From contig WBMW01000023.1 in assembly GCA_013396635.1 (NCBI GenBank), forward strand, positions 62,001 through 126,000: 64,000 nt of DNA, given 5' to 3'. This stretch comes from Penelope pileata. Taxonomy: Eukaryota > Chordata > Aves > Galliformes > Cracidae. Below are positions 27,085 to 36,900 of this stretch, in pieces. A program made the translations under genes and the position numbers. The notes under the pieces are model-generated. The model was given only the letters and a program-made list of their open reading frames with translations. It searched no databases and was not told the origin of the DNA. Positions within the stretch are counted from its first letter, which is position 1; every line of letters begins with the position of its first letter.

Positions 27085-28137
27085 GCAAACCTCAAATCAT
27101 CAAAACCAAACAAACGATTCAAAGTTTTTTAATTACACAAAGACCCCCCCCAAGTTCTTCAAACATTAACAACTGATCCATTAAATACAAAACTAATTCC
27201 TTTAGTTCAAAACAGTAGAGGAATGCACCTTTAATTTTTATTTAAACAGTATTATTGAAAACTATAATATGTATAGTTTTGACTAATTATTATTCTACAA
27301 GGTGTTTTGTCCTAGTTTCCTGGGCAATCGCTTCACACCTCTGATATGCCACAGTGCACCTCCAATTCACATGCATAGAGCTATCTACATGAGACCTTTA
27401 AAAAAATTAGTATTGTTTAGTTTCAGCTGTACAGCATTAAACAACATTGAAATAATGTATGAACCATCAAAGGCACTCAAAATCCTGAAGCCTGTATGAC
27501 AAAAGGTGATTCCAAATCAGTCTGTCCCCAACCTGAAGAGAAGGTGCCTGAAAGGCAAATTCCTCCCATGTCCTTCTTGACAAGTGTACCAAGCATCTAT
27601 TTCTCCCTTAGCCTGCTGAAATCCAGCGGCAGCCAGGTAAATCAGGAACCCATACTGTCTTCCCACCCTCCCTCAGGCTCTACATCACTTAACTCTTCCA
27701 CAATATTCAGAATCAGACTTCTTTTACAGCAAACTGATATACAAACAACACATTTTTGATGACTGTAATGAACATGAGATGGCTACAGGGTGTACATGGC
27801 TTGGAGACCTCACTCCAAAATCATGAAGCCATTTAACCTCAGCCAAGGAACCAGAAATCAAAATCGGAATTTTTTCTTGCTTCCACCTGCTTAAGGGGGA
27901 TGCGATTTACCTTGGCTTAATAAAACTTCTTTTATGAACAAGGGAGGGAACTGCCAGGGAACAGAGCTGTGAGGCTGGTAGCTCTCACAAGATTATGAAG
28001 TGAGCAGGTGACTAATCCCCTTCTTCTAGCTGTTGTGGCTGCTCAGTAACTAAGTGTCACCCTGGCCTCATATTAACCAACACTTTCCTCAATAATCAAA
28101 GTAGTGCTGCCCGCCACTCAGCTTTTCTCTGGGCCAT
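27085..28137 (-). other. probable DMRTB1 3' UTR and downstream DNA
   Basis: The stretch lies between the DMRTB1 stop and the CR1 copy. I see no ORF with coding character here. It is moderately AT-rich and contains the candidate polyadenylation signals. The 3' UTR extent is inferred only from those signals. Confidence 0.4.
27237..27242 (-). terminator. DMRTB1: possible DMRTB1 polyadenylation signal
   Basis: This is the first canonical AATAAA on the minus strand after the DMRTB1 stop, about 0.9 kb downstream, with U-rich sequence (GTTTTG) following. An ATTAAA variant lies at about 27128-27133. Both precede the CR1 insertion. There is no transcript evidence. Confidence 0.35.
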
Positions 28138-28241
28138 TTACTGTTTCGAACATACAGATTGGTCTCTGCTTGTTTCTTCTGGAGAAGATGGTTGGCTAGG
28201 TTCACAGACCACCCCTGCATCCTGGCCGTCAGCTGCAGTAG
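28138..28241 (-). CDS. DMRTB1: DMRTB1 coding exon 4 (C-terminus and stop)
   Basis: The acceptor has a strong pyrimidine tract, TTATTTTTTCAG|CTACTGC. It encodes residues 257-290, ending in TAA at 28138-28140. It contains EPSQPSSPEE, which lines up with the C-terminal EPSQPSSQEQ of mammalian DMRTB1. This confirms that the exon, 2.85 kb from exon 3, belongs to the gene. The tail runs about 10 residues beyond the mammalian end. Confidence 0.93.
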
Positions 28242-31200
28242 CTGAAAAAATAAGAAAAGAAAAAGGTTGGAGTTTATCACAAACAAACAAAAAACCACAC
28301 ACGAATCCCTGTATTTCCATTTGCCTTACACGTGTCAATCACACTTCCAGAGGGAAATTCCCAATGCAAAATGACTTTTTGAAAATCCAGTTTGTTTATC
28401 AGCAGTTAATTCAAAGGTGCTTAACATCAAGAGCTGCAGCTCTCCAAACTGAGATACTGTACTTCAGACAGCACTTGATTGTTTCAGCGATGCTTAAAGA
28501 AACGTAGCAAGAGTGCTTGCTTCAAGATGGCAAATACTGAAGCTGCGCTAGAACAGAAGTAGGAGACAGGCTCTTTTACTCACTTAGTTACAGTGAATCT
28601 ACAACATGCCTTTCGAACACACCTGCAAATTTTAAAGGCCTTGACTGACTGAATAATTCTCTCTTCAAATCTAACTAGGAACTTTTTTTTACAAAGTTTC
28701 TTACTTGCCAATTTGCATGTAATCTCCCTCATTTTCTCACCTGGAGACTTAGGTTTTTTGTTTCTTTTTCTGTGGCTTGTTCTTTTAGAAAGTCAACAAC
28801 TTGCAATCAGAGGCTATCCTCAGAAATCATGTTGGCTGTTTTACTGGACATACCCTGTGCTTATTTTGTCAAATCTCCGTACCACTACTAGTTAATACAG
28901 CTTGAAATTATATAACACAATGGCCTGTATTTCCTTTCTTAGGAAAAAAAGACATGATGTGATCCTAACACATTCCTATGTACTAAATGTTACAGCTTTT
29001 CTCTTTTTCCAAGTATCTTCAAAATGAGAATTGAAAAATCATTAGTTTCACTGTAGTTTACATCTGTATCTTTTGCTGGAAGGCTATTTTGTTCATCACC
29101 TCATGCAGAAACATCTCCCTCACTGGGTCACAACTGCAAACTCTTATATCCTAGAGCAAAAGTACTACGTAGTGGAATTAATTTGTACGTTGTCCCCGGT
29201 ACTAAGAAAACTAGTTTGTTCTCTGAACAGCATAATCCATGATGCATTGTTTCCTATGGCTTTGTGCCTGAGTTGTGATTTCCCTAATGTGTAATAAGGA
29301 CTGAGGTCATTACATGGCATTTTGCTCTCCAGGGGGGTGCTCTCATGACCTCTCCTCTCTATCCACTTGCCTGTTTTCATGATTGTTTGGCCAGTAAAGC
29401 TTTGCTCTACCAATACAGGACAATCTTTCCTCTGTTTCCCTCATGCAATGCCACTGCTTCTCTCCATGTCCCCTATGTTTGTCTGCTACTCCCAGTTCCT
29501 TCCCTTTCCCACACACCTCAGCAGAACAGCTGCAGTTCCCTACATGTTCTCTGCCACTGCAGAATCCCCATTTCTTGTCCCCACTAAACCACAAAACCCA
29601 TTAATCCTTGTATACACTCTGCTTTGCCTGCCAGCCTTCAGCTTCCTCTCTTCCCCTCAAACTCAGCCTATATCATTTCACCTCCAACAGCCCTGTATCT
29701 CCTACACACTGAAGTCCTGACTGATAACTTTTTCAGTATCTTAGAACAGCTGCACATTTCTATGATGTCTATACACCCTTGATGCTTCCATAGTCTTCAC
29801 ATTCTCCTTGTCCACTACTTTTCTTGCTTACTTTTCCTTGGCTTTCCAGCCAGACATGAAGCAAACTGCCTGGGAGATACGTGCCCACTGCTGGGCTGAC
29901 TGGCAGGCATTGGTTGTTGGCCAAGGTACACATACGTCAGTCAGGAACTGAGTGTGAGCTGACTGCTAGCCAAACACCACATCACGTCATGGCTGCAAAC
30001 AAACCATTCTGTGGGACAAATATACTTCCCTTGCTGATCAATACTGTGTAGGCCTGTGATCACGGCAGGTATCTAATATAACTAGTAGCTTGAAAAGTTG
30101 TGAGGGGACCAATAGTAACAAAAATGATACTGCACAGACCTTATTTTGTTGAGAAACCAGGCCCAAACCTCCTCAACTTATATTTTGTCCCACATAACCA
30201 CTATCAACAACTTTTTAATTCAAATGAGAAAATGAAACTCTACTTTTCCCCTCTGTTATCAAAGAGATTTAATTTTTCACTGGGTGATGATTGTAATCTG
30301 TATGGTAAACAGTCAGATTTACAATTTCTTATTCTCACGTTCAAGAAGAGAATTAAAAGTTGTATTTATTTGTCTGTATTTTCAAAAAGAATTTAAAAGG
30401 AAGCTGGCTATTCATTCATCCAGTGCTAGGAGTTAATTCTCTGAGCTGCTCTACCCTCTTGTGGTCACAGCTAGCTGCAGCCAAATGAGAAACTTACAGA
30501 CATAATTGCAACTATGTCCACGTGTAGGCAGTAGACATGAAAGAGACCCAAAACACAGGGACACAGATTTACTTATGCCAGAAATTTAAAACCCTGTGAG
30601 ATTCAATATAAACAACTTGAGATCTTGAAGATTCAGTCTTTCATCTCCAGCATTAAAATGTAGGATTTCCAGACAAGCAAGGAATTTCACATTGTTCATG
30701 CTGTGTTAGTCTGCATTTTTTAACATTTTGCTTAACTTGCAACAGAGCTGATTTTTTTTTTTTAAGTATGTCCTGCAGAATAGCTATTTAGAAAAATATT
30801 TAAATTTTGAGAAAATCAGGAGATCATATTCTGGATGTCAGCATCCAATGTCTGAGTGAGACTGAGGCTGGAAAGCCCAAGGCTATTTTCCCTAAATCAG
30901 CCCTGCCCAGAGCTGTACAAGCTGGCAGTCTGTTCTGTGACTTCAGGATCTCAGTCCTGCCTCCATCACAGGGATCTGGGAAACCCTGAAAACTGAAGCT
31001 AGAATCAGGGTTTCCCAGGGTGTCCACCTTGGTGGTTAGGTACTGAAACCAGGTTAAAACTGGACCTCCCAAGACTCATCTAATACTTCCTTACCATGTG
31101 CTTCCTTGGTTGCTTCAGCCAATACATTCAGCGATAGCGGAGGTGGAATATAATGAACCCCTGGCAGAAAACTTGGTGGGATGAACTGAGGCAGAGGAGT

Positions 31201-33644
31201 GTAGTATGCCTGATGGAAATCTCCACTTCCCTCTGGAATCTGTGGAAACACATGGAGCAAAGGATCTTCATTTAGAGACTCTCTCCAGGATACATCTGCA
31301 GTATCAAGCAATTTCTGTTTCAATTTTCAGCTGTGAAATTTCCATTTTTTTGAGTCCATTTTGTGGCCATATGCAACCACGTGCAAAGCCTGTGCATAGC
31401 GGAACATGCACAAACTTAGAAGTAGGTAAAAGTAAAATATAGAATAGAACAGAACAGAACAGTTCAATTGGAAGGGACCTTCAAAGATCATCTAGCACAA
31501 GTGCAAAAACAGCAGTATTTCCAGAAGTAATTAAAAAAAACCCCACTACTTACTGACAAAGAAGCTGCATTCCCTGGTCCATAGTTGCTAGGAATGGGTC
31601 TGAAACCTTTCTGAAGTGATATCCCTGGAGGTGATGGTGCTCCCCTACAGCCTGGCTGATTGATGGCAAATCCCATGGGAAATGGGTGGTAAGGATACAC
31701 CCCAGAACAGCCAGGGTACACTTTTGGAGGGTCTCTCTCCATGTATTCTGAGTTGACCATGTATTCTGGAGGAAAAGCAGGGTGAGCTAGGAAACAACGA
31801 GAAAAGAACACATAAAAGTATCACTGTAATTCTATGCAGTTCAGCAGAAGTAGCTGCAGGACCAAATTCCACTCTTAGCCAGGAGAATTTGGCCCTTTGA
31901 TTTCATGTTTAGTTCCTCATGAATTTATTTTGTGATTTTTTTTTAAGGAGCAAAAGAAAGGTGCAACAGATAATATAATGCTGCAGAATGGTCTGCGTTC
32001 TGCCTTATGCACTGTAAAGCCAGTCCTTAGTTCTGCACTGGCTGCAGAATCTCCTCTCAGTACATCTGCAACAGCAAGAGAAAGAAACCTACCTTAAGAT
32101 TTTTAACTACAGCAACACTTAAAGCAAAAATCAAAATTCAGTGCTGTCACTTCTTAAATCAATTCACAGAGAAAGCACCATTTTTAGGGACCTTGACATA
32201 CACAGGCTACTTCAGATGCAGGAATCAATTCCTTTGTATTTTTTGTTTGTTTTGTCTCTGAAGCCTTAAAAATAAGTGGCTATCTGAATACAAACAGGGT
32301 CTTTCTTGTCTACACATCCTCCTGTCGGTAGAGAAGTGGAAGAATCTGCTTCTAAAGTGTATGTGCTTCTGGAATACTAGAATTATATTGTGTGTCCCCA
32401 AACCTTCTTGAAATGGGTCAACAGGTTGCAAACATAATTAAGGGAAGGACTAACAGGCACACGTACTGCCAGTATCATCCACATGCACCATTTTCTTAGG
32501 AAACCAAGCTGAAAAAAAAAGAAACAAAAGAAGCAGCTGTTGGCAGATGAGGGATCTAGAGATGCCCGAAATGCCTCTTTCCTCAGGGCTTCTCAGACCA
32601 GCATTTCTTTGCCCTGCACACTGCCAGCTCTCCAGAGGCCCACACTAATGACTACTGTAGTTAGTAGGGATTTCCCTAAAATTACTACAGTAAATAGTAA
32701 TGGTATGAATTTACTGTAATAAATAGTAATAAGCTACACAAATGACATGAAAGACTCTGCTAAAGAAAGCATTTAATAAGTGACAGACCACACAACTTTC
32801 CCATCTGCAATACCTATGCTCTTCTCTTAAAGGCAAAATGCAGCTTCACACCAAGTGACCCAAGCCAAGCTCAGTCTTTGCTGCAATGATTAAGGCCAAA
32901 AGGTCTCTTTCTTTTGCAGTGCTATCATAAAATGCTTGCTTTACACAACTGCAGCAGTAACTTCCTCATCTACTTGCCATCCCTGAGATTTTTTAGCATT
33001 TTTGTTCCTGGAGGCTTGTGCACGGGCACCTGTATGTAAGAGCAGTCCATCACTGCTGGGTTTCCCTCCCTACCTTCCCTCCCAGAGAAGAGCTGCTTGC
33101 TGGAGCTTCCACCTTGCAACAAGCAGCAAGAGCTGCACGACCCACACTGCAAACCCTGAAGGAAAACCAAAGCAAGGTTGCACATTCAATGTGCAAGCTG
33201 GGGGAGGAAAGAGGGAGAGACAGGAATAGCTTTCTGAGGAGCTGGAGCCTTACCATAGTCCCAGAAGGGAGGGCCACCAGGAGGTGGTGGCAGACCCCTG
33301 CGTGCCATGCCTTTCTCACTGCTGCTGGTGGGCTGGCTGCCCTTCATCCCCACATGACCGCTCTGCTCAGAGGCGCTGGCCATGAGGTCTTCCCCTGGGG
33401 GAGCAGGGCCTGCTCCCACCCAGACCGGGCAGTCAGGCACCTGCTGCCTCAGCGCCTTCTGGGCTGCCATGATCTTCTGGCGCTCGGCGATGAGGGAGCA
33501 CTTGTCACAGAGGCAGAGCTTCCAGCGGCACTGACCAGCATGGCCCTTCACAGGCACCACGAAGCCGTGGTTGCGGCAGCGGGAGCACTTTGGGGTCCGT
33601 GCTGCTGCCTTCTCTGCCGCTGCTGCAGTCTCCCCACCCTCCAT
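28138..33644 (-). CDS. DMRTB1: DMRTB1 (DMRT6), DM-domain transcription factor, four coding exons
   Basis: The coding sequence joins 33644-33254, 31786-31554, 31239-31095 and 28241-28138 (391+233+145+104 = 873 bases, 290 residues plus TAA). Every junction is GT-AG and the phases (1, 0, 1) match, which chance ORFs would not do. Residues 17-68 form a DM domain: zinc site I C20, C23, H35, C39; site II H26, C44, C46, C49; then the recognition helix (ERQKIMAAQKALRQQ). The variant NHGFVVPVKGHAGQCRWK is specific to the DMRTB1 branch (mammals have NHGFLVPVKGHAGKCRWK). No DMA domain is present, as usual for DMRTB1. The rest is Pro/Tyr/Gly-rich, with mammal-like blocks near residues 156-170 (YPGCSGVYPYHPFPMGF) and 271-277 (EPSQPSS). 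Mammalian proteins are about 340 residues, so this one is shorter, mainly in the middle. In mice DMRTB1 is a nuclear regulator of the mitosis-to-meiosis transition in spermatogonia; the same role in this bird is inferred. The start at 33644 has a good Kozak context (GCA ATG G). Confidence 0.96.
28242..31094 (-). other. DMRTB1: DMRTB1 intron 3
   Basis: A 2853-base GT-AG intron, phase 1. The plus strand is pyrimidine-rich at about 29340-29860, which gives low-complexity open frames on both strands without coding features. No repeat family was recognised and no nested gene is supported. Confidence 0.9.
31095..31239 (-). CDS. DMRTB1: DMRTB1 coding exon 3
   Basis: The acceptor is TGTTTCCACAG|ATT and the donor is CATG|GTAAGG, phase 1. 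It encodes residues 209-256 plus one base. It holds the motif GDFHQAYYTPLPQF and a short proline run (HYIPPPLSLNVL). Mammals have a much longer proline run here, which explains part of the length difference. Confidence 0.94.
31240..31553 (-). other. DMRTB1: DMRTB1 intron 2
   Basis: A short 314-base GT-AG intron, phase 0. About a fifth of it is a CR1 3'-end stub at 31441-31503. Confidence 0.93.
31441..31503 (-). mobile_element. CR1 3'-end stub in DMRTB1 intron 2
   Basis: Read on the plus strand, it begins with AGAACAG pentamer-like repeats and continues GTTCAATTGGAAGGGACCTTCAAAGATCATCTAG. This is the reverse complement of the 3' end of avian CR1 elements, whose tail is a short direct repeat. 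It is about 60 bases and 5'-truncated, in the same orientation as the gene. Confidence 0.8.
31554..31786 (-). CDS. DMRTB1: DMRTB1 coding exon 2
   Basis: The acceptor is GTTTCCTAG|CTCACC and the donor is TCA|GTAAGT, a consensus donor. It encodes residues 131 (split codon, Ala) to 208. It includes the Tyr/Pro-rich block YPGCSGVYPYHPFPMGF and LQKGFRPIPSNY, which match the conserved middle of mammalian DMRTB1 (YCPFPLGY and LQQGFRHVSRSQY). Confidence 0.95.
31787..33253 (-). other. DMRTB1: DMRTB1 intron 1
   Basis: A 1467-base GT-AG intron between the DM-domain exon and exon 2. It contains an AT-rich hairpin and related repeats at 32651-32730 (listed separately). I see no other coding sequence. Confidence 0.93.
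32651..32730. repeat. AT-rich hairpin and diverged tandem motif in intron 1
   Basis: TACTGTAGT (32653-32661) and ACTACAGTA (32684-32692) are perfect 9-base inverted repeats, with an inner GGGA/TCCC pair between them. The sequence continues with two copies of AAATAGTAAT separated by TTTACTGTAAT. It may be a worn MITE end or a simple foldback; the family is not recognised. Confidence 0.5.
33254..33644 (-). CDS. DMRTB1: DMRTB1 coding exon 1 (DM domain)
   Basis: This exon encodes residues 1-130 plus the first base of codon 131. It carries an Ala-rich N-terminus, the complete DM domain (residues 17-68) and a Gly/Pro/Ser-rich linker ending FWDY. It ends at the donor G|GTAAGG, phase 1. The frame stays open about 13 codons upstream of the ATG without another ATG, so 33644 is the natural start. 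It is much richer in GC than the neighbouring introns. Confidence 0.96.
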
Positions 33645-33895
33645 TGCCTGTAGCCTCCTAACCACTCTGACACACCCCACCACCCCCCAGGGCTCTTATA
33701 TAGGTCACGGCCAGCTCCACTGCAAAATGTAGCAAGTGGGACAGGAGAGCCCACGGCAGGGGTGGGGAATGCCCTGCTCTGGGGAGACCAGCCAGAGGCT
33801 GCGGAGTCCCACATGCCTCCCCTTCCTGGGCCAGGCTCATCCTTACTGCCTGCTTGCCCTTGCAACCCCCCCCCCCCCCCGCGGGGGGGGGGGGG
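33645..33895 (-). promoter_or_regulatory. DMRTB1: DMRTB1 5' flank / proximal promoter
   Basis: GC-richer DNA between the ATG and the assembly gap. It contains the TATA box and, toward the gap, a C15-GC-G13 run (33866-33895). No CpG island is visible, in keeping with a TATA-type, tissue-restricted promoter. The upstream limit cannot be judged because of the gap. Confidence 0.5.
33695..33702 (-). promoter_or_regulatory. DMRTB1: TATA box of DMRTB1
   Basis: On the minus strand the sequence reads CCTATATAAGAGCC. TATATAAG is a consensus TATA box, 51-58 bases upstream of the ATG. A start site about 30 bases downstream (near 33671) would leave a 5' UTR of only about 25 bases. A nuclear-receptor-type half site (AGGTCA on the plus strand) overlaps its upstream side at about 33702-33707. 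Confidence 0.7.
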
Positions 33896-33921
33896 NNNNN
33901 NNNNNNNNNNNNNNNNNNNNN
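33896..33921. other. assembly gap (26 N)
   Basis: Undetermined bases, bounded by a G13 run on the left and GGG on the right. Just left of the G run is C15. The complementary C/G runs look like a structure-induced sequencing stop or a fold-back artefact, so the true length and sequence are unknown. Confidence 0.98.
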
Positions 33922-36900
33922 GGGCTGTGGGGAGTGGAGTAGACACAGCGGGGGTGGGGGGCTGCAGCCACCCTCACACAGGGGAGCAGGGGCAGGTGGA
34001 GCACAGTATGGTACATATGGGAACTTCTGGCCTGACAAGGGTGTGCATGGGAGAGAAATACACCAGCCCTTACACCCTGAGGGCAGTTTTCCCTTCTGGC
34101 ACTTCAAAGTCCTCTCACTTTCATACCTTGACTGTTGTGCACTCACTTTTATTATGCACAGGATTTCAGTTCTGTTTTGTTTCCAATTTGCAGTATACTT
34201 CTGATCAGGAGGAGAGTGACTGCTTCAGCAGAAAAAAACAACTCTTTCATCATTGCTTTTCAAAACAAGGTGCTAAGATGAAGGCAGAAAGCATATGTCA
34301 TGTGAAAGATTTGTCTCCTTTTCTCAGTATTCCTTATTCTTTGGAAACAAAACAGACGAGCTGGAAATACAGCAATGCTCCAGTTCAAGCGCTGCTCATA
34401 AAGCGCTTGTTATTTGTTTCTGCTGGTAGCTACAAAACTCTGGTTTACACAGTAGCCCCTTTCCAGGAGAAAACTCTCCACTTTGCTTACACTGATTTTG
34501 CTTACATACGCATTTCTGTTTTAAAAACCTGAGATACCAGGAGTATTTTTCTACATTAAAAAGAATGCCATAAAAATTAACCACCAAGTAGCTGTGAAAA
34601 GGGTTTTTACCAGTGAGTTTCAAGAGAACCACATAGCATCTATCTGCTGCCCTGAAACAATTCTAATATGCAACAGAGTATGTTTCACAGCAGCCTGCCT
34701 TTGTTACTGAGCAGACATTCCTGCAAGACTTTGGTGCAACCCTTCGTGTCTTTGAGAGTCAGTCCCAGGGTAGCAGCGCCTTGAAGACATTGGACAACAG
34801 CATGGTTTTCTTTAGCAGTGACCAGCCAACCATGGTGCTCTGCAAGCCCTCGGGGCTCCACCTAGATTCAGGCTTCTCACTTTGCAAAAGACCCATTGGG
34901 ATTGCATTTGAGTCCCACAGGCTTCCAGTAGGATTTAGGCTCTTCAGGAGATGTTTGCAGACTGCAATACCAGCATACAGAGGCAGACTTTCTCTTGAAG
35001 CAATTCAAACCCAAATCTTCAAATGCAAGCATGATTCCTTCCCCGGATCACCAGCACATCAGCAATCCCAACATGCAGATTTTGCAGACTGTGAGACTCT
35101 GTGAAGGGCTTTCAACCACACCTTTGCACCCTGCATTCAGGGATGCTGTGCAGGAGCAGGGCTGAGCCCACGCATGCACACGGCACGATATGGAGGAGAG
35201 ACCACTGCAGCACTCTGCAGACACTGGGTGCTGGATTGCAGCAGCTCCTTTTTTAAATGGGAGGGTGCAAATCATGCATGCAGATGTACTCACTGTCCTG
35301 TCCTCAGCTGTAGACCTTTTTCTCTGGAAGACCTCTAGGGCACTGTCTGGAAAGCCAGCTTCAGTGTGCATGGGACTATATGCAATTTGGATAATTATCT
35401 TTGAAAATTGGACCTGAATATGTTACCATTTCTTCCTAGTCCAGAAAAGCACTTGGTTAATATGTCTACAACTATATATGTAAGCAACTTCTAAATGCAG
35501 TCTTGAAGTGCCGCTTGCTTGTGCGGGGCCCTGATGTCCCATAATCATTGTGGACATTGACTGTATTAAATACAGACAGCTAAGATGTTCCTCATCTCCT
35601 GGCTCATATTTTTTCAGTATGTTGAGGATGTGCATATTTAGCTATAGAATCAAAAAGGATAGATGACACATCTTAAAAAATGATATTTTTCTGTAAATAC
35701 ACAATCCATGTTCATTTGTATAGAAAGGCTGTGGAGGAGAAAGGTAGGCCACGTACATTTTCCACGGTAATTTTCTCCTCTGAGGAACTTAATACTAATA
35801 TTCAAGATATTTACTCAGATGTACTTCAGTTTACCATTCTTCTGTCTAGAGAAAGGTATATGATCCATGGGCCTGGTAAAAGTTTTTCCACTAACAAACT
35901 ATGTCGTAAAAGTCCTGTGGATTTTTTTTTAGCAATTTTCACCTGAGGATTCAGGATTTATTGTACTTTCCGTATATTTTCTTTCAAACAACTCGTCATA
36001 TGTTTTATAGTAAAGTGAGCATTTTATTTTGTTTGTGAGTATATATTTCTGTAGAGAGTTCAAAGAACTGTGCTATTACAATACTGTTACGTGATTATAT
36101 ACACATTTGAGTTAGTTTATCACACACCATTAGCAAGACTACCACACAGAAAAGACAAAACAATTTCAAAATAAATCTTTGGAATGAGACGTAGAATTGC
36201 ATGCGGATGCAGCTTCAATTCTAATATAATTTTCTCCCTTATTCATAGTTGAAAGAAAGTGATGCATAATAAAGACTGTTTTCTCTACAGCTTACTCACT
36301 TTACTGCAGTATTTTATGTAACATATGGTGGGACTGCAACATAAAGTGTGTACAGAGTTCTGTATTAAAATAGCATTTATAAGCACTATTATCTTGCCAA
36401 GATGAAAGGAAAGCAGCCTCTTGGTTTTGTGTTATTGAAATCAATATCAATAATGTCTCTACCTTCCAACTTCTGAATCATATAAGTATGTGGCTTTGGT
36501 ATGCAGGTTGTTTTGTATGTGAAACAGTGAAGAAAAACAGCGATTTAGCTAAAAGACAGAACAAATCAGAAGACTGTCTTTAAACTCAATAGCAGAAAAC
36601 TGTTTTGGCTTTATTTTCTGCTTCTCAGGCTCTCAAGCTAACATTACTTGCAGTACATTTTTTTGGCAAGGAAATTGTTCTGCTTAGATCTGACATTTCA
36701 CAGAGCAATAGCAACATAATCAAGAAATTTCTTTGGTACGAGATCTCTATTAGTATTTGCAATCTTGTTTCAAAATAAATGTTTTCTTATGCATAGAAAT
36801 GAAGAATATCTTTTGAACTTTTAAGACTTCATAGATGAAGATAAAACCCTCTCTTCAAGAATTGTCTTAGTGGTTTGGAAGCATCCATTCTGTAAAGCAA

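Noticed and set aside
33018..33653. 211-codon plus-strand open frame
   Set aside because: It is the antisense shadow of DMRTB1 exon 1; the minus strand has the DM domain and splice donor.
33645..33683. N-terminal extension of DMRTB1 (open frame from a GTG)
   Set aside because: No in-frame ATG; the region overlaps the inferred start site and the TATA box lies just upstream, so the ATG at 33644 is preferred.
33762..34532. 256-codon plus-strand open frame
   Set aside because: It runs straight through 26 undetermined bases and a G homopolymer, so its frame is meaningless. No domain is present on either side.
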